DNA of 64,000 nt from Actinomycetota bacterium (GCA_018268675.1 JAFDWB010000079.1:61999-125998); one strand, 5' to 3'; shown: positions 8,449-17,352, counted from the stretch's first letter. The notes: generated by a model not told the origin, from the sequence alone. Numbers and translations are program-made.

Positions 8449-9750
8449 GTGAGTGACGCGACCAGCACGGTCACCGAGACTGACGCGGACGAGGTTCTGA
8501 CCGGGCTGGCCGGTGAGCCCCCCGTCACCAGCGATGGGCGGGCGTTCACGCTCGAGCTCACCCAGGACCAGAAGGACATCAGGGACTGGGTCCACGGCTT
8601 CGCCGCGAACGTCGTCCGGCCCGCCGCGCACGAGTGGGACGAGCGCGAGGAAACGCCCTGGCCGGTGATCGGCGAGGCGGCCAAGATCGGCCTCTACAGC
8701 TTCGAAGGGTTGGGCCAGTTCTGGGCCGACGACACCGGGCTGACGCTTCCGATCGTCAACGAGGAGCTTTTCTGGGGCGATGCGGGCATCGGCATGGCGA
8801 TCATGGGCACCTCGCTCGCGGTCGTCGCGATCTTCGGGCAGGGAACGCCGGAGCAGATGGGGGAGTGGATCCCGCAATGCTTCGGCACGGTCGAGGAGCC
8901 GGCGGTGGCGGCGTTCTGCTCTTCGGAGCCGGACGCCGGCTCCGACGTCTCGGCGATCCGCACCACCGCCAAGTACGACGAGGCGACCGACGAGTGGGTG
9001 CTGAACGGGCAGAAGGCCTGGGCGACGAACGGCGGCATCGCCAAGGTCCACGTGGTGATCGCCTCGGTCGACCGCGAGCTCGGCTCGCGCGGCCACGCCG
9101 CCTTCGTCGTCCCGCCCGGCACCAAGGGCTGCGAGCAGGGCGCCAAGGTCAAGAAGCATGGCCTGCGCGCCTCCCACACCGCCGACGTCCACCTCGACGA
9201 CTGTCGCGTCCCGGGCTCTTGCCTGCTCGGCGGCAAAGAGAAGCTTGACGAACGCCTCGCCCGGGTACGGGAAGGCAAGCGCTCCAAATCGCAGGCGGCG
9301 ATGCAGACCTTCGAGGCGAGCCGGCCGGTGGTCGGCGCGCAGGCACTCGGGATCGCTCGGGCCGCCTACGAGTACGCGCTCGAGTACGCCAAAGAGCGCC
9401 GCCAGTTCGGCCGCGCGATCGTCGAGAACCAGTCGATCGCCTTCACGCTCGCCGACATGAAGCTGGAGATCGACGCCGCCCGCCTGCTCGTCTGGCGCGC
9501 CGCCTGGATGGGGCGGACGGGCAAGAAATTCGAGGCGGCGGAGGGCTCGATGTCGAAGCTGAAGGCGGGCGAGGTCGCGGTCTGGGCCACCGAGCGCGCG
9601 ATCCAGATCCTCGGCGGCAACGGCTACACGCGCGAGTTCCCGGTCGAGCGGATGCACCGCGACGCCAAGATCTACACCATCTTCGAGGGCACCTCCGAGA
9701 TCCAGCGCCTGGTCATCTCACGCGCGATCTCCGGCGTCCACATCCAATAG
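8449..9750 (+). CDS. acyl-CoA dehydrogenase
   Basis: FAD-dependent alpha,beta-dehydrogenation of an acyl-CoA, passing electrons to ETF; cytosolic; 433 residues. Family signatures: CSSEPDAGSD (flavin/substrate loop, about 163-172), WVLNGQKAWATN, the ERRQFGRAI helix, and IFEGTSEIQRLVI near the C-terminus carrying the usual catalytic Glu of the FEG motif. About 35 extra acidic residues precede the conserved N-terminal helices. Substrate chain length cannot be read from sequence. It stands alone, ending at a bidirectional terminator. Confidence 0.93.
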   Translation: MSDATSTVTETDADEVLTGLAGEPPVTSDGRAFTLELTQDQKDIRDWVHGFAANVVRPAAHEWDEREETPWPVIGEAAKIGLYSFEGLGQFWADDTGLTLPIVNEELFWGDAGIGMAIMGTSLAVVAIFGQGTPEQMGEWIPQCFGTVEEPAVAAFCSSEPDAGSDVSAIRTTAKYDEATDEWVLNGQKAWATNGGIAKVHVVIASVDRELGSRGHAAFVVPPGTKGCEQGAKVKKHGLRASHTADVHLDDCRVPGSCLLGGKEKLDERLARVREGKRSKSQAAMQTFEASRPVVGAQALGIARAAYEYALEYAKERRQFGRAIVENQSIAFTLADMKLEIDAARLLVWRAAWMGRTGKKFEAAEGSMSKLKAGEVAVWATERAIQILGGNGYTREFPVERMHRDAKIYTIFEGTSEIQRLVISRAISGVHIQ

Positions 9751-9770
9751 ATCGATTGACGGCGGGAGTG

Positions 9771-9800
9771 CAAGGGTCGGTCCGGGGGGACCGGCCCTTG
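9771..9800. terminator. bidirectional hairpin terminator
   Basis: CAAGGGTCGGTCC and GGACCGGCCCTTG form a near-perfect stem with a G-rich loop, placed exactly between the convergent ends of the acyl-CoA dehydrogenase and nfo. No long T-run follows on either side. Confidence 0.7.
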
Positions 9801-9808
9801 TCGCCTGG

Positions 9809-10672
9809 CTACTTCCCGCGGCGCTTCAGGCCTTCGCGACGCAGGCGCCTTGCCGCGGTCACTTCGGCCTTGCTCGTGCCCTTCTTGTCGGGCCCGGGAG
9901 TCTCGAGCGTCGCGGGGAGGCCCTCGAAGCGGGGCTCGGAGAGGAAGGCGGCGAGGCCCTTGCGGCCCATCTCGCCCTTGCCGATGTTGGCGTGGCGGTC
10001 GCGACAGGAGCCGAGCGGGGCGGCGGCGTCGTTGACGTGGACCGCGCCGAGGCGCTCGATGCCGACCTTCGCGTCGGCTTCGTCGAGGACGGCGGCGAGG
10101 TGCTCTTCGTCGGTGATGTCGTAGCCCTGCACGAACATGTGGCAGGAGTCGAGGCAGAGGCCGAGCCGCTCGCCGCCGCCCGCCAGGTCGATCAGCTCCG
10201 CCGTCTCCTCGAAGTCGCGGCCGATCAGGCCTTTGTGGCCGGCCGTCTGCTCGAGCAGGAGCTTGCAGCGGTCGGTGTCCTTCAGTGCGGCCTTGATCAC
10301 TTTGGCGGCACGTTTCAGGGCCGGTCTCAGCGGATCGCCCAGGGTCGAGCCGGGGTGGAGGACGACGCCGCTCGCGCCGATCGCGTCACCGATCCGCAGC
10401 GAGTGGGTGAGCGATGCGAGCGACTTCTTGCTCAGCTCCTTGTCTTTGCTCGCGGTGTTGATCAGGTAGACCGCGTGGATGATCACCCGTTCGACCTTGG
10501 AGGCGTCCATCGCCTCGCGGAAGGCGGCGAAGTCGTCCTCGCCATAGTTCGTCGGACGCCACATCCGAGGACTCTGGTTGAAGATCTGGATAGATTCGCA
10601 GCCGCGTTCGCTGCCTCGCTCGACCGCTTTGTCGAGACCGCCCGAGGTGGAGACATGAGCACCGATGAACAT
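9809..10672 (-). CDS. nfo: endonuclease IV
   Basis: Apurinic/apyrimidinic endonuclease with three-zinc TIM barrel, acting in base excision repair. It starts at MFIGAHVSTSGGL, the standard Nfo N-terminus (IGAHVS). Other visible family motifs are IFNQSPRMW, VLHPGS, LLEQTAG, LDSCHMFVQGYDI and HVNDAAAPLGSCRDRH, which supply the His, Glu and Asp metal ligands. The length (287 residues) fits. A longer frame reaches 10729 but adds no conserved residues. The start codon overlaps that of gltX on the other strand, so each promoter must lie inside the other gene. Confidence 0.94.
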   Translation of the reverse strand: MFIGAHVSTSGGLDKAVERGSERGCESIQIFNQSPRMWRPTNYGEDDFAAFREAMDASKVERVIIHAVYLINTASKDKELSKKSLASLTHSLRIGDAIGASGVVLHPGSTLGDPLRPALKRAAKVIKAALKDTDRCKLLLEQTAGHKGLIGRDFEETAELIDLAGGGERLGLCLDSCHMFVQGYDITDEEHLAAVLDEADAKVGIERLGAVHVNDAAAPLGSCRDRHANIGKGEMGRKGLAAFLSEPRFEGLPATLETPGPDKKGTSKAEVTAARRLRREGLKRRGK

Positions 10673-12044
10673 GAAGAGAGACAGCCCTCGCTTTCGATTT
10701 GCGCCTTCGCCGACCGGTGCGCTGCACATCGGCGGAGCGCGGACGGCACTCTACAACTGGCTCGCCGCCCGGCACGCGCCCGAGGGGCGCCTGGTGCTGC
10801 GGATCGAGGACACCGACCCCGAGCGCTCGACCGCCGAGAACGTCGACCAGATCCTCGACGCGATGGACTGGCTCGGCCTCACCTACGACGAGGGGCCGAT
10901 CTCCCAGGCCGGCCGCGCCGATCGCCACGCCGCGGCCTTGGAGCGCCTGCTCGCCTCTGGCGCCGCGTACCGGGACGCCGCCACGGCCAAGGATGTGGAG
11001 GCGTGGAAGAAGGAGCACGGGGCCGGTCGCGGCTACCGCGGCACGCCGACCGAGGAGCCCGGCGCCGCGATCCGCCTCCGGGTCCCCGACGAGGGCGAGA
11101 CGGTCGTCGACGATCTGATCCACGGCCCGGTCGCCTTCCCAAACGTCGCCTACGACGACTTCGTGATCGCCCGCGGCGACGGCTCGGTCCTCTACAACTT
11201 CGCGGTCGCGGTCGACGACGCCGAGATGGAGATCACCGAGGTGGTCCGCGGCGACGACCACCTCTCCAACACGCCGAAGCAGCTGCTCGTGCTGCGCGCC
11301 CTCGGCCACGAGCCGCCGCGTTACGCCCATCTGCCGCTGCTCCACGGCCCCGACGGCAAGAAGCTCTCCAAGCGCCACGGCGCCGCCTCGGTGCAGGAGC
11401 TGCGCGACGCCGGCTACCTGCCGGCCGCGGTCCGCAACTACCTGGCGCTGCTCGGCTGGGGGACCGACGACGACACGACCCTGATGTCGACCGAGGAGCT
11501 GATCCGGCGCTTCGACGTCGCCGACGTCGGCAAGTCGGCGGCGATCTTCGACGAGAAGAAGCTGCGCTGGCTGAACGGCCGCTTCATGCGCGAGATGCCG
11601 CTCGACGAGTACACGGCGGCGGTCGCCCGCCACCTCGGCCGCGAACCCGACGCGAGCCTGCGCGGCGCCTGCGCGATCGTCCAGGACAAAGCGCAGACGC
11701 TGGAGGAGGTCTGGCCGCTGATCCGCTTCCTCTACGAGCCGCCGGTCGAGGACGAGAAGGCCTGGGACAAGGTGATGAAGCCGGGGACGGGGGAGATGCT
11801 CGCCGCCGCCGGCGAGGCGCTCGGCGCGGTCGAGCCGTATACGCCGGAGGCGATCGAGGGGGCGCTGGCGCCGCTGCTCGACCGCTTCGACGTCAAGCCG
11901 GGGCGCCTCTACCAGCCGCTGCGGGTGGCGATCACCGGCACCTCGGTGTCGCCGGGGATCTTCGAGTCGCTGGCGACGCTGGGTCGGGAGGAGACGTTGG
12001 CGCGGGTCGGCGCCGCCGCAAGCCGTCTTGCAGCCGGTTCCTGA
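10665..12044 (+). CDS. gltX: glutamyl-tRNA synthetase
   Basis: Charges tRNA-Glu, and probably tRNA-Gln too: the GatCAB amidotransferase that corrects Glu-tRNA-Gln is encoded at 23.7-27 kb. Class I signatures are RFAPSPTGALHIGG (HIGH box, about residues 12-25) and KKLSKRHG (KMSKS-type box). It has 459 residues. ATG at 10665 and ATG at 10671 are both possible and only two residues apart. Both overlap the 5' end of nfo. No Shine-Dalgarno is obvious. Confidence 0.96.
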   Translation: MNMKRDSPRFRFAPSPTGALHIGGARTALYNWLAARHAPEGRLVLRIEDTDPERSTAENVDQILDAMDWLGLTYDEGPISQAGRADRHAAALERLLASGAAYRDAATAKDVEAWKKEHGAGRGYRGTPTEEPGAAIRLRVPDEGETVVDDLIHGPVAFPNVAYDDFVIARGDGSVLYNFAVAVDDAEMEITEVVRGDDHLSNTPKQLLVLRALGHEPPRYAHLPLLHGPDGKKLSKRHGAASVQELRDAGYLPAAVRNYLALLGWGTDDDTTLMSTEELIRRFDVADVGKSAAIFDEKKLRWLNGRFMREMPLDEYTAAVARHLGREPDASLRGACAIVQDKAQTLEEVWPLIRFLYEPPVEDEKAWDKVMKPGTGEMLAAAGEALGAVEPYTPEAIEGALAPLLDRFDVKPGRLYQPLRVAITGTSVSPGIFESLATLGREETLARVGAAASRLAAGS

Positions 12045-12123
12045 GCCGATTTACGCACGAATTCCCCGCATCCGTACCGAAAACGCGGGTGTTCCTCGCT
12101 AAACCATCTCCCGCCATCTGCCG

Positions 12124-13224
12124 ATGTTGTGCGGGATGGCAGCTACCACGACCCAGACCGCGGGCCGCCCGGCGACCGCGGAGCTCCCCGCGAAGGGCGG
12201 CGGGCGCGGCGCTCCGGCGCCTGGATCGCGGCTTGCCGAAGCCTTCGAGGCGGTGGAGCGCTTCCCGGTCCTGATCGAGTCGCGCGAGCGCGTGATCCTC
12301 GCCGCGACCGCCGACACGGCGCGGGTCGGCGACCTGGTCGAAGCGGTCGAGGCCGACGTCGCGCTGGCGATCTCGGTGCTCCGCTTCGCCAACCGCGGCG
12401 GGAGCGCGGCGGGCGGCGTCGCGGGCATCCCCGAGGCCGTCGACGTGCTGCGCCCGTCGGGCGTCCTGGCGATCGCCGGGACCGCGCCGAGCTTCGACTT
12501 CTTCGAGTCCAACGGCGGCTGGGAGCTGAAACCGGAGCGCTTCCGCGTCCACGCGCTCGCCACTCAGCGCGCCGCCGACCAGATCGGCCGCGCCGTCGGC
12601 TGGGTCGAACGCGACGAGCTCGCCGCGGCGGCGCTCCTCCACGACATCGGCAGGCTCGTCATCTCCCGCCTGCACCCCGGCTACAAGGTCTACTTCGACG
12701 CCGCCTCGCGGACCCCCGAGCAGCGCCTGCGCGACGAACGCGAGCAGCTCGGGATCGACCATGCCCTGGTCGGCGGCGTGCTGGCGCGGCGCTGGAACCT
12801 GCCGCAGCGGCTCGCGGTGGCGATCGAGCGCCACCACGCCGAGGACGCCGACGGCCTCGCCGCGATGGTGTCCGCCGCCGACATGGTCGCCCACTACACC
12901 AACGGCGAGGCGATCTCGCCGGAGCGGCTGACGGCAAGCTGCGAGCGGGTCGGCCTCGGCCCCGACGCCCTCCGCGACCTCCTCTACGAACTGCCCCTCG
13001 CGACCACCGAAGCGGGCCGCATCTCCGAGCCCTGCCCGCTCTCCGCCCGCGAGCTCGACGTCCTTCGCCACCTCTCCGAAGGCATGGTCTACAAGCAGAT
13101 CGCCACCGAGATGCACCTCTCGGTCTCGACCATCCGCACCCACCTCCACAACGTCTACGGCAAGATCGGCGCCGTCGACCGCGCCCAGGCCGTCCTGACC
13201 GCCCGCGACCGCGGCTGGATCTAG
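12124..13224 (+). CDS. HDOD-domain protein with LuxR-type DNA-binding domain
   Basis: Likely transcription factor with a signalling input domain. Residues about 45-290 resemble HDOD/HD-type helical domains: LLHDIGRLVISRLHPGY retains an HD pair and IERHH follows about 60 residues later. Residues about 300-366 are a LuxR/GerE helix-turn-helix (LSARELDVLRHLSEGMVYKQIATEMHLS... onward). There is no receiver domain and no signal peptide. The ligand or partner is unknown. ATG at 12124 or 12136 may be the start. It converges on another LuxR-type regulator at 13373-13966, which may be a coincidence of location. Confidence 0.75.
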   Translation: MLCGMAATTTQTAGRPATAELPAKGGGRGAPAPGSRLAEAFEAVERFPVLIESRERVILAATADTARVGDLVEAVEADVALAISVLRFANRGGSAAGGVAGIPEAVDVLRPSGVLAIAGTAPSFDFFESNGGWELKPERFRVHALATQRAADQIGRAVGWVERDELAAAALLHDIGRLVISRLHPGYKVYFDAASRTPEQRLRDEREQLGIDHALVGGVLARRWNLPQRLAVAIERHHAEDADGLAAMVSAADMVAHYTNGEAISPERLTASCERVGLGPDALRDLLYELPLATTEAGRISEPCPLSARELDVLRHLSEGMVYKQIATEMHLSVSTIRTHLHNVYGKIGAVDRAQAVLTARDRGWI

Positions 13225-13270
13225 GCAGACAGCCGCCCGGCGGCGCAGCCATCCCGGGCCAGCTCGTTCC

Positions 13271-13362
13271 ATGGTCAGAAACTTCGCCCATGTCGAAGTA
13301 AGTCACCACGGAAGGCCGGGGGCTCCCCGATCCGGCGCGGGCCGACGGGCAGTAGCCGGATC
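13271..13362. repeat. palindromic repeat with GGAAGGCCGGGG tail
   Basis: An imperfect hairpin (13271-13309, CCATGGT...ACCACGG ends) is followed by GGAAGGCCGGGGGCTCCCC at 13310-13328 and a second perfect stem GATCCGGC (13329-13336) / GCCGGATC (13355-13362). The GGAAGGCCGGGGCTCCC tail recurs after palindromes at 32425-32441 and 49218-49234. It lies between two convergent genes. Confidence 0.65.
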
Positions 13363-13372
13363 CCAGGCCGGT

Positions 13373-13966
13373 CTAGACGATCAGCGATTCGCGCAGGCCG
13401 ATCGCCACGGCGTGGCTGCGGTTCTTCGCCTCAAGGCGGGCGAGGGTGTTCTTCATGTGGGTCTTCACGGTCTCTTCGGAGAGGCCGAGGCGGCGGGCGG
13501 CGACGGTGGTGGACTCGCCGTCGGCGAGGAGCTGGAGGATCTCGCGCTGGCGTTTGGTGATCAGGGCGCGGGAGCCTTTCGGGGGCACGTCGGAATCGAT
13601 GAAACGTTCCTGGGCGGTGGCGGCGAGCGCCGCCTTCTGCAGTTGCTCGGGGCCGGCGGTGCGGGCGAGGTAGGCGGTCGCGCCGGCGCCGAGGGCGGCG
13701 CTGGCGAGGTGGCGCTCGGGGCGGGCGCCGTAGGCGACGATGCCGAGGACGGGCGCCGCGCGGCGCATCGCCCGGATCGTCTCGGGGCCGCTGATCGACG
13801 GCCCGTCGCCGTTAGGGCGCCAGCCCATGTCGAGGATCGCGATGTCGAAGTCACCGATGTCGCGCACGAGGTCCAGCGCCTCCTCCCGGCCGGCGGCCTC
13901 CTGCACCTCGAAATCGGCGGACAGGACTTCCCGGACCCCCAACCGCACCAGCGGGTGGACGTCCAC
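13373..13966 (-). CDS. NarL/LuxR-family response regulator
   Basis: Residues about 1-115 are a receiver-like domain: DVHPLVRLGVREVL at the start, then FDIAILDMGWRP with the probable phospho-acceptor Asp. Residues about 133-195 are a LuxR helix-turn-helix (LITKRQREILQLLADGES, then LGLSEETVKTHMKNTLARL). From the GTG at 13966 the first beta strand is missing. The frame stays open upstream and a CTG at 13993 would add nine residues ending in QCLVV, restoring a normal receiver N-terminus (QCLVVDVHPLV). No ATG, GTG or TTG exists in that extension. The cognate kinase is not in the window. Confidence 0.82.
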   Translation of the reverse strand: MDVHPLVRLGVREVLSADFEVQEAAGREEALDLVRDIGDFDIAILDMGWRPNGDGPSISGPETIRAMRRAAPVLGIVAYGARPERHLASAALGAGATAYLARTAGPEQLQKAALAATAQERFIDSDVPPKGSRALITKRQREILQLLADGESTTVAARRLGLSEETVKTHMKNTLARLEAKNRSHAVAIGLRESLIV

Positions 13967-14096
13967 GACAAGACATTGTGGGCGTTTGCTCAGGACTGCT
14001 TCCGATCACTTGTTGGGCACGGGGGCATCGGCGCGAGCGATGCGCCCGACATCAGTCGATCCTAGCCAAGGGTCCGTCGTGCGGTAGAAAGTCCCC

Positions 14097-14495
14097 GTGA
14101 TCTCGATCACCTCGAAGTCGCGCTATGCGGTCGTTGCCCTCGCCGAGCTGGCCCGTTCGGGTGAGCGGCCGGTGCCGATCAAAGAGCTCGCCGAGCGCCG
14201 CGACATCCCGGAGCAGTTCCTCGAGCAGCTCTTCTCGACCCTTCGCCGCGCCGGTCTCCTGACCAGCCACCGCGGCATGCGCGGCGGCTACACCCTCTCC
14301 CGCCCGGCCGAAGAGATCACCGTGCTCGAGGTCGTCCAGGCCCTCGACGGCAAAATCGGCTCCGAAGCCGAAGAGGCCGGCGGCATCTGGGCCGAGGGCG
14401 TCGGCGCCCTGCGCAAGGTCTTCGGCCAGACGACGATCGCCGAAGTCGCCCGCCGGGAGGCGGAAGAGGCGGGCAGCGGGATGTACTTCATCTAG
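14097..14495 (+). CDS. Rrf2-family transcriptional regulator
   Basis: 132 residues; winged helix with the Rrf2 opening ITSKSRYAVVALAELA and the wing region HRGMRGGYTLSRP. No cysteine is present, so it cannot bind the Fe-S cluster used by IscR or NsrR. In that respect it resembles CymR, the cysteine-metabolism repressor that works with CysK. cysK and cysE lie 2 kb downstream, so a CymR-like role is a reasonable inference, not shown. GTG start with TAGAAA ending six bases upstream. Confidence 0.85.
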   Translation: MISITSKSRYAVVALAELARSGERPVPIKELAERRDIPEQFLEQLFSTLRRAGLLTSHRGMRGGYTLSRPAEEITVLEVVQALDGKIGSEAEEAGGIWAEGVGALRKVFGQTTIAEVARREAEEAGSGMYFI

Positions 14496-14505
14496 ATGCG
14501 GCCGC

Positions 14506-14874
14506 TCAGCCGCCGGTGTTCAGCTCGACCGCAGCCCGGATCAGCTCCTTCAGCGCGGGCTCGTCGAGGTCGTCCTCCTCGTGGATGTCGATCGCGCGGC
14601 GGGTGTTGCCGCCGAGACTCGAGTTGAAGAGGCCGGCCGGGTCGGGGAGGGAGGCTCCCTTGGCGAAGGTCAGCTTCACGACCTGCTTGTAGGTCTCGCC
14701 GGTGCAGATCATGCCGTCGTGCTCCCAGACCGGGACGCCGCGCCATTTCCAGGTCTCCTCGACCTCCGGGTCGGCCTCCTTGATGAGCTCGCGGACCCGG
14801 GCCAGGGTGTCGCCGCGCCAGTCGCCCAGTTCGACGATCCGTTCGTCGATCAGCTGGGATGGGGAGTCCGCCAT
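14506..14874 (-). CDS. DUF1801-family protein
   Basis: 122 residues, cytosolic, function unknown. It matches the YdhG/DUF1801 fold (WKWRGVPVWEHDGMICTGE, then VKLTFAKGASL and a C-terminal helix DEPALKELIRAAVE). ATG at 14874 is preferred: GAGGAAAGG lies just upstream on the minus strand. It converges on the Rrf2 gene with ten bases between stops. Confidence 0.75.
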   Translation of the reverse strand: MADSPSQLIDERIVELGDWRGDTLARVRELIKEADPEVEETWKWRGVPVWEHDGMICTGETYKQVVKLTFAKGASLPDPAGLFNSSLGGNTRRAIDIHEEDDLDEPALKELIRAAVELNTGG

Positions 14875-15186
14875 GGTTGCCGTCCTTTCCTCGGTGCTCG
14901 TCGGTGGCACGAGTATCGCCGCTCGGCCCGATCGGGAGACGGCGCCCGAGGGTGCCGTCTCCCTGCCGAGCCTAGTTGCCCTTGCTGATCCCCCGGTGCG
15001 GGATCACCCGCAGGCCGTCGCAGAGCTCCATCGCTCACCTCACTTTCCCTGGCCAGACCCCACTTTCGCTGGGCCATCCGTCTGGTCGGATGCCCGAAAC
15101 CCTTTGTATGCGCCATCTGCGGCCGACTGAAGGTGCCCTCGCTATCGCCTCGACGCGTTTTCGGGCACTATGGTGGTCAGCCGTAA
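14875..15186. other. 312-base divergent intergenic region
   Basis: Contains a perfect 10-bp stem GGGAGACGGC / GCCGTCTCCC at 14934-14963. It also has an imperfect direct repeat CACTTTCCCTGGCC / CACTTTCGCTGGGCC around 15042-15077. TATGGT at 15169-15174 lies twelve bases before the ATG at 15187 and is a candidate -10. No gene seen. Confidence 0.5.
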
Positions 15187-15837
15187 ATGGAATCGAGTGA
15201 TCGAACAACCCCAATCGGTGGTGGGAGACCGACCCGGGCCGAACGCGACAAGTCGACCGCCGCGACTGTCCTCGCCCATCCGCTGCGGGTCCGGATCCTC
15301 GAAGTCCTGAACGAGCGCGACATGAGCCCGGTCGAGTTCTGTCGCGAAGGGCTCGCGCCGGCCGACCTCGAGGTCGCCCACGTCGCCTACCACTTTCGCG
15401 AGTTGGCCAAGTACGGGTCGCTGGCGGTGGTCGAGGAGAGGGTCAGGCGAGGCTCGGTCGAGCACGTGTACCGCGGGCTCGGGCGCGCCTTCTTCAACGA
15501 CCGCGAGTGGAACGAACTCGATCGCGAGGAGCGGGTGAAGGTCAGCAAGACGATGGTCCAGGGGCTGGTGGCGCGGATCGAAGGGGCGCTGCTGAGCGAC
15601 ACCTTCGACTCGCGGGAGACCCGCCACCTGACCTGGATCGCGATGCGGCTCGACGAGCAGGGCTGGAGCGAAATGACGACCGCGCTCGCCGCCACGTTCG
15701 GCGAAATCGAACAGATCCGCAGCGACGCCGAAGCGCGCCTCGACCGCGACGGCGACGACGGCATCGCCTCGACCTGCGGGATCCTCGGCTTCCCCTCGCC
15801 GGTCGACTCCTTCCGGGCGCCGCCTCCTTCCGACTAA
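15187..15837 (+). CDS. ArsR-like winged-helix regulator
   Basis: 216 residues. Residues about 25-95 form a winged helix of the ArsR/helix_turn_helix_5 type (LAHPLRVRILEVLNERDMSPVE... then VAYHFRELAKYGSL). The C-terminal half is helical and could bind an effector or mediate dimerisation; there is no metal-binding Cys cluster. It stands alone upstream of a GNAT gene (19 bases to the next ATG, which appears to have its own -10). Target unknown. Confidence 0.75.
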   Translation: MESSDRTTPIGGGRPTRAERDKSTAATVLAHPLRVRILEVLNERDMSPVEFCREGLAPADLEVAHVAYHFRELAKYGSLAVVEERVRRGSVEHVYRGLGRAFFNDREWNELDREERVKVSKTMVQGLVARIEGALLSDTFDSRETRHLTWIAMRLDEQGWSEMTTALAATFGEIEQIRSDAEARLDRDGDDGIASTCGILGFPSPVDSFRAPPPSD

Positions 15838-15856
15838 GCGCCATACAGTCCGTCGC

Positions 15857-16408
15857 ATGACCGGAGGCGAGGCGCGGACCACCGAGCGGCTGACGCTGCG
15901 CGTGCCCGCCGACCGCGACGTGGCCGGCTACCGCGCCCTCCTGATGCACCCGACGATCGGCGTGTGGCTGCGCCCGCCGCCGCTGGCCCCCTTCGAGCCC
16001 GCCGACGGCGACGCCTGGCTCGCCGAGGACACTCGCCACTGGGAGCGCTTCGGGTTCGGGCCCTGGGCGGTGGTCGAGCGGGCGAGCGGCGAGTACCTTG
16101 GCCGGGTCGGGCTCCGCCGGACCGAGATCGGCGACCGCGACGGGATCGAGGTGCTCTGGGCGATCGGCCCGGCGCGCCACGGCCAGGGGTTCGCCGGCGA
16201 GGCGGCCGCGGCGGCGCTCGCGCTCGCCGCCGACCTCGAGATCGACGAGGTGTTCGCGATGATCCTCCCGGCCAACGCCGCGTCGGTGCGGGTTGCCGAG
16301 AAGCTCAGGATGGAGCGCGCCGGCGAGGTCGAGCACGCCGGCTTTGACCACCTCCTCTTCCGCGCCGCGCCCGCGCGGGCGCGCCCGCGAGACCGCCGGC
16401 CGTCCTAG
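15857..16408 (+). CDS. GNAT family N-acetyltransferase (RimJ/RimL-like)
   Basis: 183 residues with the RimJ/RimL layout: TERLTLRVP opening, [10 protein letters not shown], and an acetyl-CoA pyrophosphate loop [16 protein letters not shown] in place of the usual RxxGxG/A. This is followed by [17 protein letters not shown]. The substrate could be a protein N-terminus or a small amine; not predictable. TACAGT at 15844-15849 lies seven bases before the ATG. It ends ten bases before cysK. Confidence 0.85.
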   Translation: MTGGEARTTERLTLRVPADRDVAGYRALLMHPTIGVWLRPPPLAPFEPADGDAWLAEDTRHWERFGFGPWAVVERASGEYLGRVGLRRTEIGDRDGIEVLWAIGPARHGQGFAGEAAAAALALAADLEIDEVFAMILPANAASVRVAEKLRMERAGEVEHAGFDHLLFRAAPARARPRDRRPS

Positions 16409-16418
16409 ACTCGGGCCG

Positions 16419-17342
16419 ATGAGGATCGGAGCGGAGGCATCGGCCGTCGTCGGCGACACGCCGCTGGTGGCGCTTGGGCGGCTCGGTGACGGGCTGGCCG
16501 GACAGGTCTGCGCGAAGCTCGAGTACTTCAACCCGGGTGGTTCGGTCAAGGACCGGATCGGGGTGGCGATGATCGACGCCGCCGAGGAGTCGGGGGAGAT
16601 CGAGCCGGGGCGGGCGCTGGTGGTCGAGCCGACCAGCGGCAATACCGGGATCGCGCTGGCGATGGTCTGCGCGGCGCGCGGCTACGAGCTGATCCTCACC
16701 CTGCCGGAAGGGATGAGCCGCGAGCGCGGCAAGCTGCTGCGCGCCTACGGGGCAAAAGTGAGCGAGACGCCGAGCCTCGGCGGGATGAACGAGGCGGTGG
16801 CGCTCGCCGAACAGATCCGCGACCAGCGCAAGGCCTTCATGCCGATGCAGTTCTCCAACCCCGCCAACGCGGAGGCGCACCGGCGCACCACGGCGGAGGA
16901 GATCTGGCGCGACACCGACGGCGAGATCGGTGCCTTCGTCACCGGCGTCGGCACCGGCGGCACGATCACCGGGGTGGGCCGGATGCTGAAGGAACGGGCG
17001 CCGGAGGCGCTGGTGGTCGCGGTCGAGCCGGCGAGCTCCCCGGTCCTCTCCGGCGGCCAGCCCGGGCCACACAAAATCCAGGGCATCGGGGCCGGGTTCG
17101 TCCCCGCGGTCCTCGACCGCTCGGTGATCGACGAGGTCGTCGCGGTCGGCGACGAGGACGCGCTGGAGACGGCGCGCCGCGCGGCGAGCGCCGAGGGCGT
17201 GCTGGCCGGGATCTCGGCGGGCGCCAACATCCACGCGGCCCTCCAGGTGGCGGCGCGGCCGGAGATGGCCGGCAAGCGGGTCGTGACGATCGTCTGCGAC
17301 TCGGGCGAGCGCTACATGTCCCTACCCTTTTTCGCACCATGA
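16419..17342 (+). CDS. cysK: cysteine synthase (O-acetylserine sulfhydrylase)
   Basis: PLP enzyme making cysteine from O-acetylserine and sulphide. Visible motifs: GGSVKDRIG with the Schiff-base Lys, [10 protein letters not shown], the glycine loop [12 protein letters not shown], and a C-terminal CDSGERYM in which Ser binds the PLP nitrogen. It has 307 residues, the usual size. The ATG at 16419 is chosen over a longer open frame because [13 protein letters not shown] lies at the normal distance. TAGACT at 16406-16411 gives a leaderless-type promoter. It is followed directly by cysE. Confidence 0.94.
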   Translation: MRIGAEASAVVGDTPLVALGRLGDGLAGQVCAKLEYFNPGGSVKDRIGVAMIDAAEESGEIEPGRALVVEPTSGNTGIALAMVCAARGYELILTLPEGMSRERGKLLRAYGAKVSETPSLGGMNEAVALAEQIRDQRKAFMPMQFSNPANAEAHRRTTAEEIWRDTDGEIGAFVTGVGTGGTITGVGRMLKERAPEALVVAVEPASSPVLSGGQPGPHKIQGIGAGFVPAVLDRSVIDEVVAVGDEDALETARRAASAEGVLAGISAGANIHAALQVAARPEMAGKRVVTIVCDSGERYMSLPFFAP

Positions 17343-17352
17343 GCCGCGAATC

